Positions 17,657 through 26,260 of a DNA stretch of 64,000 bases are shown here, in pieces. The DNA is from Chitinophagaceae bacterium (GTDB lineage: Bacteria; Bacteroidota; Bacteroidia; Chitinophagales; Chitinophagaceae). The notes under the pieces were generated by a model. It was not told the origin of the DNA. It saw only the letters and a list, made by a program, of their open reading frames with translations, and searched no databases. Positions within the stretch are counted from its first letter, which is position 1, and every line of letters starts with the position of its first letter. A program made the translations under genes and the position numbers. The stretch is from positions 1-64,000 of the forward strand of contig JAMLHK010000015.1 in NCBI GenBank assembly GCA_023957155.1. The letters run 5' to 3'.

Positions 17657-18838
17657 ATGTATAAGAGAAGTTATCCGTTAATATGCTGCTGTTTCTTCCT
17701 GCTTGCCGGGCATTATAATACGTTTGCGCAGGTATTGACGAATGATGTTAAGCACGTGAAAGTGTATTATGAGCCCGGGATGTATGGGGGATGGCCTGCT
17801 AATAACGGAATTTGGATATGGGGAAATGAAATTGTGGCAGGCTTCTCAAAAGGATTTTATAAAGACCTGGGGTCTAAACATAATATAGATCGCAATAAGC
17901 CTGAGGTACACATGCTTGCCCGTAGTAAAGACGGGGGTGATACCTGGTCTGTTGAAGACCCCGGTAAAACAGGGGGACTGGTACCCCACGGTCATTTTAT
18001 TGCAAAGCCCCGTACAGATGTACCGCAGCAGGCGGTAACGGAGCAAAAAGAGCCGATCAATTTCCTGCACCCGGGTTTTGCTTTAACGGTGCGTTCCAAC
18101 AGCGATGCGGGGCAATCCCGTTACTGGTATTCTTACGATAAAGGTCATCAATGGAAGGGACCTTTTGCTTTGCCCGATTTTGGTACACCGGGCACAGCAG
18201 CCAGAACGGATTATATTATTGACGGTAAAGATGAATGCATATTCTTTATTACGGCTGCCAAGTCCAATGGAAAAGAAGGTAGGATATTATGTGTAAAAAC
18301 AACAGATGGAGGTAAAAGCTGGTCATTCCTGTCATGGATAGGTGAAGAGCCGGAAGGATATGCGATCATGCCTGCTTCCGTACGGATATCAGCCCGGGAG
18401 ATACTCGTTACCGTTCGTCAAAAAGAAGGTAATAGCAGTCCTGTTACTTCCTGGCTGTCGGCCGATAACGGGCATAGCTGGACGCAGTTAGCCAATGCGG
18501 TGGATGATACCGGTATCGGTAATCCGCCGGCTATGGTGAAGATGAAGGATGGAAGGATTTGCCTGGTTTATGGTTACCGGGCCGATGCGGAAAGTATCAG
18601 GGATAAAATCAAAACGAGCGATATAAGGGCCCGGATCAGCAGCGACAAGGGTAAGACCTGGAGCAAAGACTATGTGCTTCGCAGCGATGGGTCAGGCCAG
18701 GATATCGGCTATCCACGGGTAGTGCAGCGGCCCGATGGTAAAATCGTAGCGGTATATTATTTTATGGATGAAAAAACAGGGCGTGAAAGATATATCGGTG
18801 CAACAATATGGAATCCGCCTGCCCCGGGTAAAGAATAA
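17657..18838 (+). CDS. sialidase-like BNR/Asp-box exported protein
   Basis: A 393-aa secreted protein (an upstream in-frame ATG at 17627 would add ten residues; this start begins closer to the signal peptide YPLICCCFFLLAGHYNTFAQ). At least five Asp-box turns are readable: SKDGGDTWS, SYDKGHQWK, TTDGGKSWS, SADNGHSWT and SSDKGKTWS, the hallmark of a six-bladed sialidase propeller. The family includes exo-alpha-sialidases and other glycosidases or lyases; the catalytic Arg triad could not be assigned with confidence, so the substrate is open. It is divergent from the propeller lipoprotein and may work with it on a glycan or sugar acid. Confidence 0.82.
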   Translation: MYKRSYPLICCCFFLLAGHYNTFAQVLTNDVKHVKVYYEPGMYGGWPANNGIWIWGNEIVAGFSKGFYKDLGSKHNIDRNKPEVHMLARSKDGGDTWSVEDPGKTGGLVPHGHFIAKPRTDVPQQAVTEQKEPINFLHPGFALTVRSNSDAGQSRYWYSYDKGHQWKGPFALPDFGTPGTAARTDYIIDGKDECIFFITAAKSNGKEGRILCVKTTDGGKSWSFLSWIGEEPEGYAIMPASVRISAREILVTVRQKEGNSSPVTSWLSADNGHSWTQLANAVDDTGIGNPPAMVKMKDGRICLVYGYRADAESIRDKIKTSDIRARISSDKGKTWSKDYVLRSDGSGQDIGYPRVVQRPDGKIVAVYYFMDEKTGRERYIGATIWNPPAPGKE

Positions 18839-18977
18839 TCTTCAAAAGAGGCAGCTATCCGGCTCGTACTGTTTATTGACCAGCCCCCGGTGAAAGACCC
18901 GCTTTCACTTTAGTAAAAGGAGAAACCATATCAGGTAACCCATAATTACCCTGCTGCTCATCCACCCGGGAGGCGCT

Positions 18978-19097
18978 TTAATTACAATTTCCCAGCAACC
19001 AGTATACCAATATAAAAACCAGTACGGAACCCATGCAGCCTCCACCCCATTTATAGGCGGCGCCACCTGCCAGTAATGTTCTAAGCCAGTTTTGCAT
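18978..19097 (-). CDS. small single-span membrane protein, 39 aa
   Basis: Too short for a standard ORF cut-off, but its translation is protein-like: a polar N-terminus (MQNWLRTLLAGG), a Gly-rich turn with AYKWGGGC, then a transmembrane segment (MGSVLVFILVYWLLG) and a short tail NCN before TAA. It resembles short Gly-Gly-Gly-Cys plus membrane-anchor proteins I associate with this family of bacteria, but that is memory, not a search. A longer frame over the same bases (18905-19102) is less convincing. It is divergent from hflK. Function unknown. Confidence 0.6.
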   Translation of the reverse strand: MQNWLRTLLAGGAAYKWGGGCMGSVLVFILVYWLLGNCN

Positions 19098-19322
19098 AAC
19101 AATTATTTCTTACAATATACTGAAAAAATAAATAGATCCTGACTGATTGCAGGGATTTTGCATCTTTTTAATATCGTCATTGCGCTGTGAAAGCACCGTT
19201 AGAAAGGCCTTTTTCTGTTCCGTGCAGCTAAGATCAGCAGCTTGCTTCGCTTTTACAGTATTCTTTTGTATTTTCAGCACTTTAGTCACTATAATGGTTC
19301 GCCCATTTTTAAATTATGATGC

Positions 19323-20300
19323 ATGACAGATTTCGACCGGCAATTTGCCTACTACCGGTATTTAGCAAAGAAACATGGTAGAAAGATACTACTTGGGGTA
19401 TTTATATTGATCCTGTTATTCACATCCGTCAGGACGGTGGGACCCGAAGAAGAAGGTGTGGTGCTCAACCTGGGGCAATATAGCAGAACGGTTAATCCCG
19501 GGCTTAACTTCATTCTGCCCTTTGGTATTGAAAAAATGTATAAGATACCGGTACAGCGACAGCTCAAGCATGAATTTGGTTTCAGAACAACGGGTATCGG
19601 CAGCCGCTCCCAGTATTCAGACAGCGACTTCGGCATAGAATCATCTATGTTAAGCGGCGACCTGAATATGGCCGATGTGGAATGGGTAGTTCAGTACAGG
19701 ATCGAAAACTCCTTTCAATATCTTTTCAGAGTTAAAGACCCGGAGCGCTCACTGCGGGATATGGCCGAATCGGCTATGCGCAAATCCGTAGGGGACAGAA
19801 CGGTGAATGAAGTGCTTACGGTTGGTCGCCAGGAAGTGGCCACCAATATGGAAGTATTGCTGCAGAAATTGTGCGATGAGTATGAAAACGGGATCCGTAT
19901 AGACCAGGTGGTATTGCAGGATGTTAACCCACCCGCATTGGTGAAACCTTCTTTTAATGGTGTGAACCAGGCGCAGCAGGAGAGGGAAACTCTTATCAAC
20001 CAGGCTGAATCAGAATACAATAGTGTGATACCCCGGGCAAGAGGTGAAGCAAAAGAAACCATTCAATTAGCCGAAGCGTATGCACTGAACAGGGTAAATG
20101 GCGCTACAGGAGATGCCGCCAGGTTTGAAGCGTTATATGCAGAATATATTAAGGCGCCGGAGGTTACCAAAAAAAGGATCTATCTCGAGACCATGGAACG
20201 GATATTACCTAAAATCGGCAACAAGATCGTGGTGGATGAAAAAGGAAACAATGTTTTGCCTTTACTGAATCTCGGCAACACAATAGCTCCCTCAAAATAA
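19323..20300 (+). CDS. hflK: FtsH protease modulator HflK (SPFH protein)
   Basis: A 325-aa membrane protein. A short N-terminal cytoplasmic segment precedes one transmembrane helix (ILLGVFILILLFTSV, residues about 20-34). An SPFH/band-7 domain follows (VGPEEEGVVLNLGQY, NPGLNFILPFGIEKMYKIPVQ, DVEWVVQYRIEN), then the coiled-coil Ala/Glu-rich region (QAQQERETLINQAESEYNSV). HflK and HflC form a cage around the FtsH protease and limit its access to membrane substrates. hflC follows after 51 bp, in the usual order. Confidence 0.93.
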   Translation: MTDFDRQFAYYRYLAKKHGRKILLGVFILILLFTSVRTVGPEEEGVVLNLGQYSRTVNPGLNFILPFGIEKMYKIPVQRQLKHEFGFRTTGIGSRSQYSDSDFGIESSMLSGDLNMADVEWVVQYRIENSFQYLFRVKDPERSLRDMAESAMRKSVGDRTVNEVLTVGRQEVATNMEVLLQKLCDEYENGIRIDQVVLQDVNPPALVKPSFNGVNQAQQERETLINQAESEYNSVIPRARGEAKETIQLAEAYALNRVNGATGDAARFEALYAEYIKAPEVTKKRIYLETMERILPKIGNKIVVDEKGNNVLPLLNLGNTIAPSK

Positions 20301-20351
20301 CTCATAAGCGAATGAAGCGGTATAGCCGTATTTCGTGCAAATAAATGTGCA

Positions 20352-21290
20352 ATGATCAAATCCAGACAAATTATAATAAGTGTTTTAATTATAGTGGCGG
20401 TACTTGCTGTTTCAGGTTCTGTATTTATTTTGAATGAAACGGAACAAGCCATCGTTACCCAGTTCGGGAAGCCGGTAGGAGAGCCGCGTATTAAGCCGGG
20501 TGTAAATATGAAAGTGCCCTTTATACAAAAAGTACAGTTTTTTGATAAGCGTTACCTGGCCTGGGATGGTCATCCGAACCAGGTGCCTACGAAAGACAAG
20601 AAATTTATTTATGTAGATACGTATGCCCGGTGGCAGATCACCAACTCGCTGCAGTTTTTTATCCGTTTGAGGGATGAAAGGTCTGCCAAGTCAAGGCTGG
20701 ATGATATTCTTGATGGCGAGACCCGCAATGCGGTGGCGGCACATGAGCTGCTTGATATTGTGCGTTCCTCCAACCGGAAACCCGAGGTAGGGGAAGAATT
20801 CCTGGAGCAGTTGGAAAACCTGGATTCTATTTCTGTTGGACGGGACAAAATAGAAGCCATGATTCTCAGAAAGGTAAATGAAAGAACCGCTGATTTGGGG
20901 ATCAGGATATTAGATTTTCGGTTCCGGCGGGTAAATTATGTGGAAGAAGTAAGAAACAGGGTGTACGACAGGATGATCAGCGAAAGGAACAGGATAGCCG
21001 AACAGTTTAGGTCCGAAGGTCAGGGTGAAGCCCTCAAGATACGGGGGAATAAAGAACTGGATCTGGCCGAAATTCAGTCTTCTGCCATAAAGGATGCCCA
21101 GGTGATCAGGGGAAAAGCGGATGCAGGTGCTACGGCTATTTATGCGGCTGCGTATAATAAAAATGCACAGTCGAGAGAGTTGTATAATTTCATGAAGTCT
21201 ATGGAAACGCTGGAAAAATCGTTAGACAGTCAAACGAGTGTAATAGTGACCACCGACAGCGAACTGTTTAAGTTTTTGAAAAGACCCTGA
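20352..21290 (+). CDS. hflC: FtsH protease modulator HflC (SPFH protein)
   Basis: A 312-aa partner of HflK. The transmembrane segment is IIISVLIIVAVLAVSGSVFI (residues about 7-26), then NETEQAIVTQFGKPVGEPR, characteristic of HflC, and the SPFH core (PGVNMKVPFIQKVQFFDKR, YARWQITNSLQFFIRL). The C-terminal Ala/Glu-rich helix includes RNRIAEQFRSEGQGEALKIR. Co-directional with hflK, with about 50 bp between, so translated from one transcript. It ends 112 bp before the ATG of the next gene. Confidence 0.93.
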   Translation: MIKSRQIIISVLIIVAVLAVSGSVFILNETEQAIVTQFGKPVGEPRIKPGVNMKVPFIQKVQFFDKRYLAWDGHPNQVPTKDKKFIYVDTYARWQITNSLQFFIRLRDERSAKSRLDDILDGETRNAVAAHELLDIVRSSNRKPEVGEEFLEQLENLDSISVGRDKIEAMILRKVNERTADLGIRILDFRFRRVNYVEEVRNRVYDRMISERNRIAEQFRSEGQGEALKIRGNKELDLAEIQSSAIKDAQVIRGKADAGATAIYAAAYNKNAQSRELYNFMKSMETLEKSLDSQTSVIVTTDSELFKFLKRP

Positions 21291-21402
21291 TAAGGTAATT
21301 TTGAAAACCCGTCCGAACAGCAGCAGGTACTATGAAATACCAGGTCCGGTAACAAAAAATACACGGTCTCTGCAGACCACATTAACCAAACAATATTCAA
21401 TA

Positions 21403-23379
21403 ATGATGAAGTACTTTTTTATCTTAGGAGCAGTTTTCACAGGGATGCTGTTCTCTGGCACGGCTACAGCGCAGACCAATGCAGCCGATAATCTTATTAT
21501 GCTGGAGTATAATAACCCCGGGCTCACCGTTGATCTGGGGGTTGGATTATGGGCTTGGCCGCTTCCTATGGATTTTGATGGGGATGGTGATATGGATCTG
21601 CTGGTTTCCTGCCCGGATAAGCCTCATAACGGCATCTATTTTTTCGAGAATCTTACGGGAGGAGCGGCGCCTTTGTTTGCTCCGGCACGCCGGTTGGCGG
21701 ATGCGTTGGCGAATGTGCAGGTTTCCTTTATCAATGGCCAGCCCAGGATATTGGTTCCGGGAAGCGAGGTGGTCCAGTTCAGGGAATCCTATGGTGTTGT
21801 GCGGGATATGCTGTTTCCTGTTGATGAAATTACAAAGGATATTAAAGGTTCACCCCGTTTTAACCAATGGAAGATGGTGGATTATGATAATGACGGGGAT
21901 GCTGATATTGTAGTAGGGATAGATGACTGGAGTGAGTATGGATGGGACAACGCGTTTAACAGCAAAGGGAAATGGGTGAATGGTCCCCTTCATGGTTATG
22001 TGTACTTAATAGAAAACGTAGATGGCAGTTATGTGAACCGGGGAAGGATCAGCGCGGGTGGAAAAGAAATAGATATGTATGGAGCGCCTACGCCGAATAT
22101 AGCCGATTTTGACGGGGATGGTGATCTTGATCTGATTTGTGGTGAGTTTCTGGATAAGCTCACCTGGTTTGAAAACATCGGGACAAGAGAAAAGCCGGTC
22201 TATGCAAAGGGCAGAGTTTTAAGTAATCCTTCCGGTGTGATTAAAATGGACCTGGAAATGATCATTCCGGTTGCGGTTGATTTTGACGGTGACGGACATG
22301 TAGATTTAGTGGTGGGTGATGAAGATGGCCGTGTTGCATTGATCAGGAATACGGGGAAAGTAAAAAAGGGAATGCCTGTTTTTGATTCGCCCGCTTATTT
22401 TAAACAGGTAGCGGATCATCTGAAGTTTGGAGCATTGGTTACGCCGGTTAGTGTTGACTGGGATGATGATGGAGATGAAGATATCATTGCCGGTAATACG
22501 GCCGGCTATATCGGGTTTATTGAAAACCTGGGCGTCTTTGATGGTAAACCACGCTGGGCTGCACCGGTGTTGTTGAAGGCAAACGATAAAACCATTCGTA
22601 TCCAGGCAGGGTATAACGGTTCTATACAGGGCCCTGTTGAAGCCAAATGGGGATATACTACCCTGTCTGTTGCCGACTGGGATGGTGACGGGTTGAAGGA
22701 TATTATTATCAATTCCATTTGGGGGAAAGTACAATGGTTTAAAAATACAGGTGAAAAAGGGCGTCCGCAACTGGGTGCCATCCGGGAGATGAAAGTAGAC
22801 TGGCAGGGATTGCCTGCTCCAAAGCCCAAATGGACCTGGTGGAATCCGGGGAAGGGTCAGCTGGCTACCCAATGGCGGACAACACCTTATGCCTACGACT
22901 GGAACGGTGATGGATTGATGGACCTGGTGATGCTGGATCATGAAGGATACCTGGCATATTTTGAACGGTTTGCCGATGCAAAGGGTAACCTGTTATTAAG
23001 GCCGGGGCAAAGGATATTCTACGGCATTTCATCAGCGACTTATGATGCACAACACCGTGTTTTAGTGAATGAGCCCGGTTTGCTGAGATTAAATGCGAAG
23101 GAGAATGGATCCAGCGGAAGAAGAAAGCTTACGATCACCGACTGGAATAAGGATGGCAGACCCGACCTTATTGTAAACAGCCTGAATGCTACCATTCTGA
23201 TCAACCAGGGAGAAAAAGAAGGTAAGGTATATTTTGAGGATACCGGTGCAGTGAACAATAAGGTTCTGGCAGGTCATACCACAAGTCCTACTATGGTAAA
23301 CTGGGGTACCGGTAATCAATTGCAGGGACTTTTAATCGGTGCCGAAGACGGGTATTTTTATTTTCTTCCGCGAAATTAG
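21403..23379 (+). CDS. FG-GAP/VCBS-repeat exported protein
   Basis: A 658-aa secreted protein with signal peptide MMKYFFILGAVFTGMLFSGTATAQ. The frame extends upstream to 21301 through a TTG, but that stretch has no signal, so the internal ATG is used. The mature protein is a beta-propeller of repeats with Ca-binding loops of the DxDxDGxxD type: DFDGDGDMD, DYDNDGDAD, DFDGDGDLD, DFDGDGHVD, DWDDDGDED, DWDGDGLKD, DWNGDGLMD and DWNKDGRPD. Such proteins often bind carbohydrate or act as lyases with added domains, none of which is visible here. It follows hflC on the same strand. Function unknown. Confidence 0.82.
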   Translation: MMKYFFILGAVFTGMLFSGTATAQTNAADNLIMLEYNNPGLTVDLGVGLWAWPLPMDFDGDGDMDLLVSCPDKPHNGIYFFENLTGGAAPLFAPARRLADALANVQVSFINGQPRILVPGSEVVQFRESYGVVRDMLFPVDEITKDIKGSPRFNQWKMVDYDNDGDADIVVGIDDWSEYGWDNAFNSKGKWVNGPLHGYVYLIENVDGSYVNRGRISAGGKEIDMYGAPTPNIADFDGDGDLDLICGEFLDKLTWFENIGTREKPVYAKGRVLSNPSGVIKMDLEMIIPVAVDFDGDGHVDLVVGDEDGRVALIRNTGKVKKGMPVFDSPAYFKQVADHLKFGALVTPVSVDWDDDGDEDIIAGNTAGYIGFIENLGVFDGKPRWAAPVLLKANDKTIRIQAGYNGSIQGPVEAKWGYTTLSVADWDGDGLKDIIINSIWGKVQWFKNTGEKGRPQLGAIREMKVDWQGLPAPKPKWTWWNPGKGQLATQWRTTPYAYDWNGDGLMDLVMLDHEGYLAYFERFADAKGNLLLRPGQRIFYGISSATYDAQHRVLVNEPGLLRLNAKENGSSGRRKLTITDWNKDGRPDLIVNSLNATILINQGEKEGKVYFEDTGAVNNKVLAGHTTSPTMVNWGTGNQLQGLLIGAEDGYFYFLPRN

Positions 23380-23408
23380 GTTGTTTGTTTCCTGGTGTAT
23401 ACGGTCAC

Positions 23409-23438
23409 CATGCCGGCAACATAGTATTAACCGGCATG
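23409..23438. terminator. bidirectional terminator hairpin
   Basis: CATGCCGG and CCGGCATG form an 8-bp perfect stem with a 14-base loop between the convergent FG-GAP and M1-aminopeptidase genes. There is no long T-run, so strength is uncertain. Confidence 0.55.
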
Positions 23439-23469
23439 ATAACCTGCATAGCTGCAATATGTTTTACGG

Positions 23470-25962
23470 TTATTTGATTTTGCTGTTGATATAATCAATC
23501 TGCTCCTGTATGGCTGCTGCATCAGCAGCCATGTTTTTCGCAGCTGCTTTCTGCGTGGAAATAGTTTTAAGTAACACGTTATTGACAAATGGGAACAGAT
23601 CATCCTGGTAGGCCGGTGGTATCTGGTCCCGAAACAGCACGAGCGCATCTATGGCTTTTTTTACCGCTTCGGTTTGCTGAAGCTGTATGGAATAATAAGC
23701 TATAATATTAGCATTTTCAACCTTAGCCTGTCCTAATGGTAATGCGTTATACCAGTCTAATACATAATCCAGGTCTTCTACTTTACGGTTTTCTGCAAAT
23801 ACATTACTGATGGCTTCGGCCATTTTCCCTTTTGTTTTTGTCAGTGATAATCTTTTTGCTTCTGTATACGCATTGGGCTTGTCTAACTGGTTCAGCGATA
23901 GTATGGCTGCACCTGCTACGCTGTAAGAAGAGTCGTTCACGCTTCTCTGTATCAGTTCTTTGTATATCGGTTTATCGTACAGGCTCAGCGCCATTAAGGC
24001 TTCCGCTCTTACGGTAGGCTCAGGATCTCCTTTGGCAACGTTAAAGATGGTAGATTCAAGTACCTGTTTTACGTTTTCTTTTGTCAGATCTGCCGAATGA
24101 AGCGCGAATATCCTTAACTCGGAGTATTTATCCCGTAAAGCTGTTTTAAGGAGATCTATCGCAGACGTGCTGTCCTGTAAAGCACTGCATCCGCTAATGG
24201 CTTCTCTTCTGTCAAGGTACGATCCTGCTGTAGTATACTGGTGTATATAATTGGCTAATGTTTTCCCGGTTTCTTTTTTCTCACATAGCAGTACTTTGTC
24301 TCCGTCAAAATTGACGAGGTCGGGCTGGGCAGCAACGGCAAAAGAAAATAGCTGATCTTTCTGATCTACCCAGACGTTGTGACGTTTTTTTTCTTTCCCG
24401 TGATAGATATCTATAGCCACCGGGAAAATAAAAGCGGACTCGGACTGTGTCTGTTTTACATGTAGGGTAACCGTTTGGTTATTCTCGTTGTATGAATGAT
24501 CAATCGTGAGCTTGGGGTGACCGCTGCCAAAATACCACTGGTTAAAGAACCAGTTCAAATCCCGTCCGCTTATTTCTTCCATAGCCAGCCGCAGCTGGTG
24601 AGCTTCCGCGCTGTTGAATTTATGGGTAGTGAGGTATAGATTCATCCCTTTATAGAAAGCATCATTACCGAGGTAATTTCTCAGCATATTCAGTATTCTC
24701 CCTCCTTTCTGGTAGCTTACCAGGTCAAACATATCTTCTTTGTCGTTATAGTAAAAGCGGACCAGCGGTTTCCTGGCATCTTCCGGACTGTTGAGATACT
24801 GCTGCATATTTTTATAATTTTCAGCGTCTCCTGCATCCTTTCCGTATTTGTATTCATTCCACAATTGCTGACTGAAGTTGGCAAAGGATTCATTAACCGT
24901 CAGGTTACTCCAGCTTTTAGCAGTTACATAGTCGCCGAACCAGTGATGAAAAAGTTCATGTGCTATGGTATTTTCCCATGCGTTACCATCGAGTAGCTGC
25001 CTGGAATCCTGTTGTGCACTTTCCTGGTGCAAGGTGGCTGTTGTATTTTCCATAGCTCCGCTCACATAATCCCTGGCAGTCATTTGTGCATATTTCGGCC
25101 AGGGGTAAGATATCCCGGTTAGCTTTTCAAAAAAATCCATCATTTCCGGTGTGTTGCCGAATATCTTTTTTGCCACATCGGCATATTCTTTCTCTACATA
25201 ATAACTAACTTCTTTCCCTTTATAACTGTCTTTAATAATGGCGTAATCACCGATACCTATAAAAAAGAGGTAGGGAGCGTGGGGGAGATCCATCTTCCAG
25301 TAGTCTGTTCTTGTGCCATCTGCATTTTTTTGCTGCTGTAATAGTTTACCATTACTGAGCGTTACGTATTGCGAAGGAACGATAAGAAAAAATTCCTGTG
25401 TACTCTTCTGATTCGGCTTATCTATAGTGGGGCACCAAACGGATGTACTTTCCGTTTCGCCCTGGGTCCATATTTGAGTAGGCTTGTTTTTTTCTTTGCC
25501 CAGGGGATTGATAAAATAAAGCCCTTTGTCCTCTTTTATAGCCTGGCTGCCACCTTTATCTAATTCATTGGGTTTTGAAGTATAATCAATATAAATTTTG
25601 TATTGCTCTCCCTTACGGTAAGTCTTATCAAGCCGGATATTGATCTGCCTGCCATTATATGTATAATGTAAGGGGCGGGTAACTGTTTTTGTTGTCAATC
25701 CCACGGCTTTGATCTCCATTCCTTTGGCATCCAGTACAACAGAATCGGTGCTGTAAAAGTGAGGCTCCAGGGTTATCCATACTTTACCATACAGGTAGCT
25801 TTTTTGATAATCGAACCTGGCTTCTAACTTGGTGTGCACCAGGTTATTCATCTTTTCCGGCACAGCCCTGTACGTACGGGTTGAGGCAGTATTACCGCTA
25901 ACCTGTGCATACAGGAATACAGGGAATGTGGCAATAAGCAATAAGCCTGTTATTCTTTTCAC
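23470..25962 (-). CDS. M1-family zinc aminopeptidase, exported
   Basis: An 830-aa exopeptidase with signal peptide MKRITGLLLIATFPVFLYAQ. The substrate-binding GAMEN sequence is at residues 302-306, and the zinc site HELFHH(x)18E is readable (His335, Glu336 as base, His339, Glu358 in NESF). Tyr of DLVSYQKGG near residue 415 stabilises the transition state. The C-terminal part contains HEAT-like repeats typical of the family. It removes N-terminal residues from peptides in the periplasm. Length is normal. The upstream 298 bp, shared with a divergent gene, hold its promoter region, though no clear TAnnTTTG was found. Confidence 0.94.
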   Translation of the reverse strand: MKRITGLLLIATFPVFLYAQVSGNTASTRTYRAVPEKMNNLVHTKLEARFDYQKSYLYGKVWITLEPHFYSTDSVVLDAKGMEIKAVGLTTKTVTRPLHYTYNGRQINIRLDKTYRKGEQYKIYIDYTSKPNELDKGGSQAIKEDKGLYFINPLGKEKNKPTQIWTQGETESTSVWCPTIDKPNQKSTQEFFLIVPSQYVTLSNGKLLQQQKNADGTRTDYWKMDLPHAPYLFFIGIGDYAIIKDSYKGKEVSYYVEKEYADVAKKIFGNTPEMMDFFEKLTGISYPWPKYAQMTARDYVSGAMENTTATLHQESAQQDSRQLLDGNAWENTIAHELFHHWFGDYVTAKSWSNLTVNESFANFSQQLWNEYKYGKDAGDAENYKNMQQYLNSPEDARKPLVRFYYNDKEDMFDLVSYQKGGRILNMLRNYLGNDAFYKGMNLYLTTHKFNSAEAHQLRLAMEEISGRDLNWFFNQWYFGSGHPKLTIDHSYNENNQTVTLHVKQTQSESAFIFPVAIDIYHGKEKKRHNVWVDQKDQLFSFAVAAQPDLVNFDGDKVLLCEKKETGKTLANYIHQYTTAGSYLDRREAISGCSALQDSTSAIDLLKTALRDKYSELRIFALHSADLTKENVKQVLESTIFNVAKGDPEPTVRAEALMALSLYDKPIYKELIQRSVNDSSYSVAGAAILSLNQLDKPNAYTEAKRLSLTKTKGKMAEAISNVFAENRKVEDLDYVLDWYNALPLGQAKVENANIIAYYSIQLQQTEAVKKAIDALVLFRDQIPPAYQDDLFPFVNNVLLKTISTQKAAAKNMAADAAAIQEQIDYINSKIK

Positions 25963-26200
25963 GTTATATACAATTTAATACTGAAAATGATTTTTAATAA
26001 CCTGTCTTTTAATATGTATACCGGTACGTAATGCTATCGTTAGCCTGGCAGTACCGGATTATGATATCTGTATGTGATAATGTATGTACTATAACACAAT
26101 AATACTAACATTTATTACGATTTATAAAAATCGTAAATTTTCGATTGATATGAGAGATATTGTTTTTTTACATAAGTGGCGGCTGTTTCATCTTTTGCAG

Positions 26201-26208
26201 TAGTTTTG
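26201..26208 (+). promoter_or_regulatory. -7 element before the repeat protein
   Basis: TAGTTTTG matches TAnnTTTG. No convincing -33 partner was seen. The leader would be about 45 nt. Confidence 0.4.
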
Positions 26209-26260
26209 TCTGGGTTTATCACAACGAAAACATACTGGCATAAGAAAATCTATAGGTTAC

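Noticed and set aside
18905-19102. 65-codon minus-strand frame overlapping the 39-aa membrane protein
   Set aside because: Different frame with many Trp/Pro and no clear signal; the 39-aa frame gives a cleaner membrane segment.
19140-19175. GCAGGGATTTTGCATC resembling the insertion-sequence end CAGGGATTTCGCTTTT
   Set aside because: Agreement ends after about a dozen bases, with no second end, target duplication or transposase near; chance or a very old remnant.
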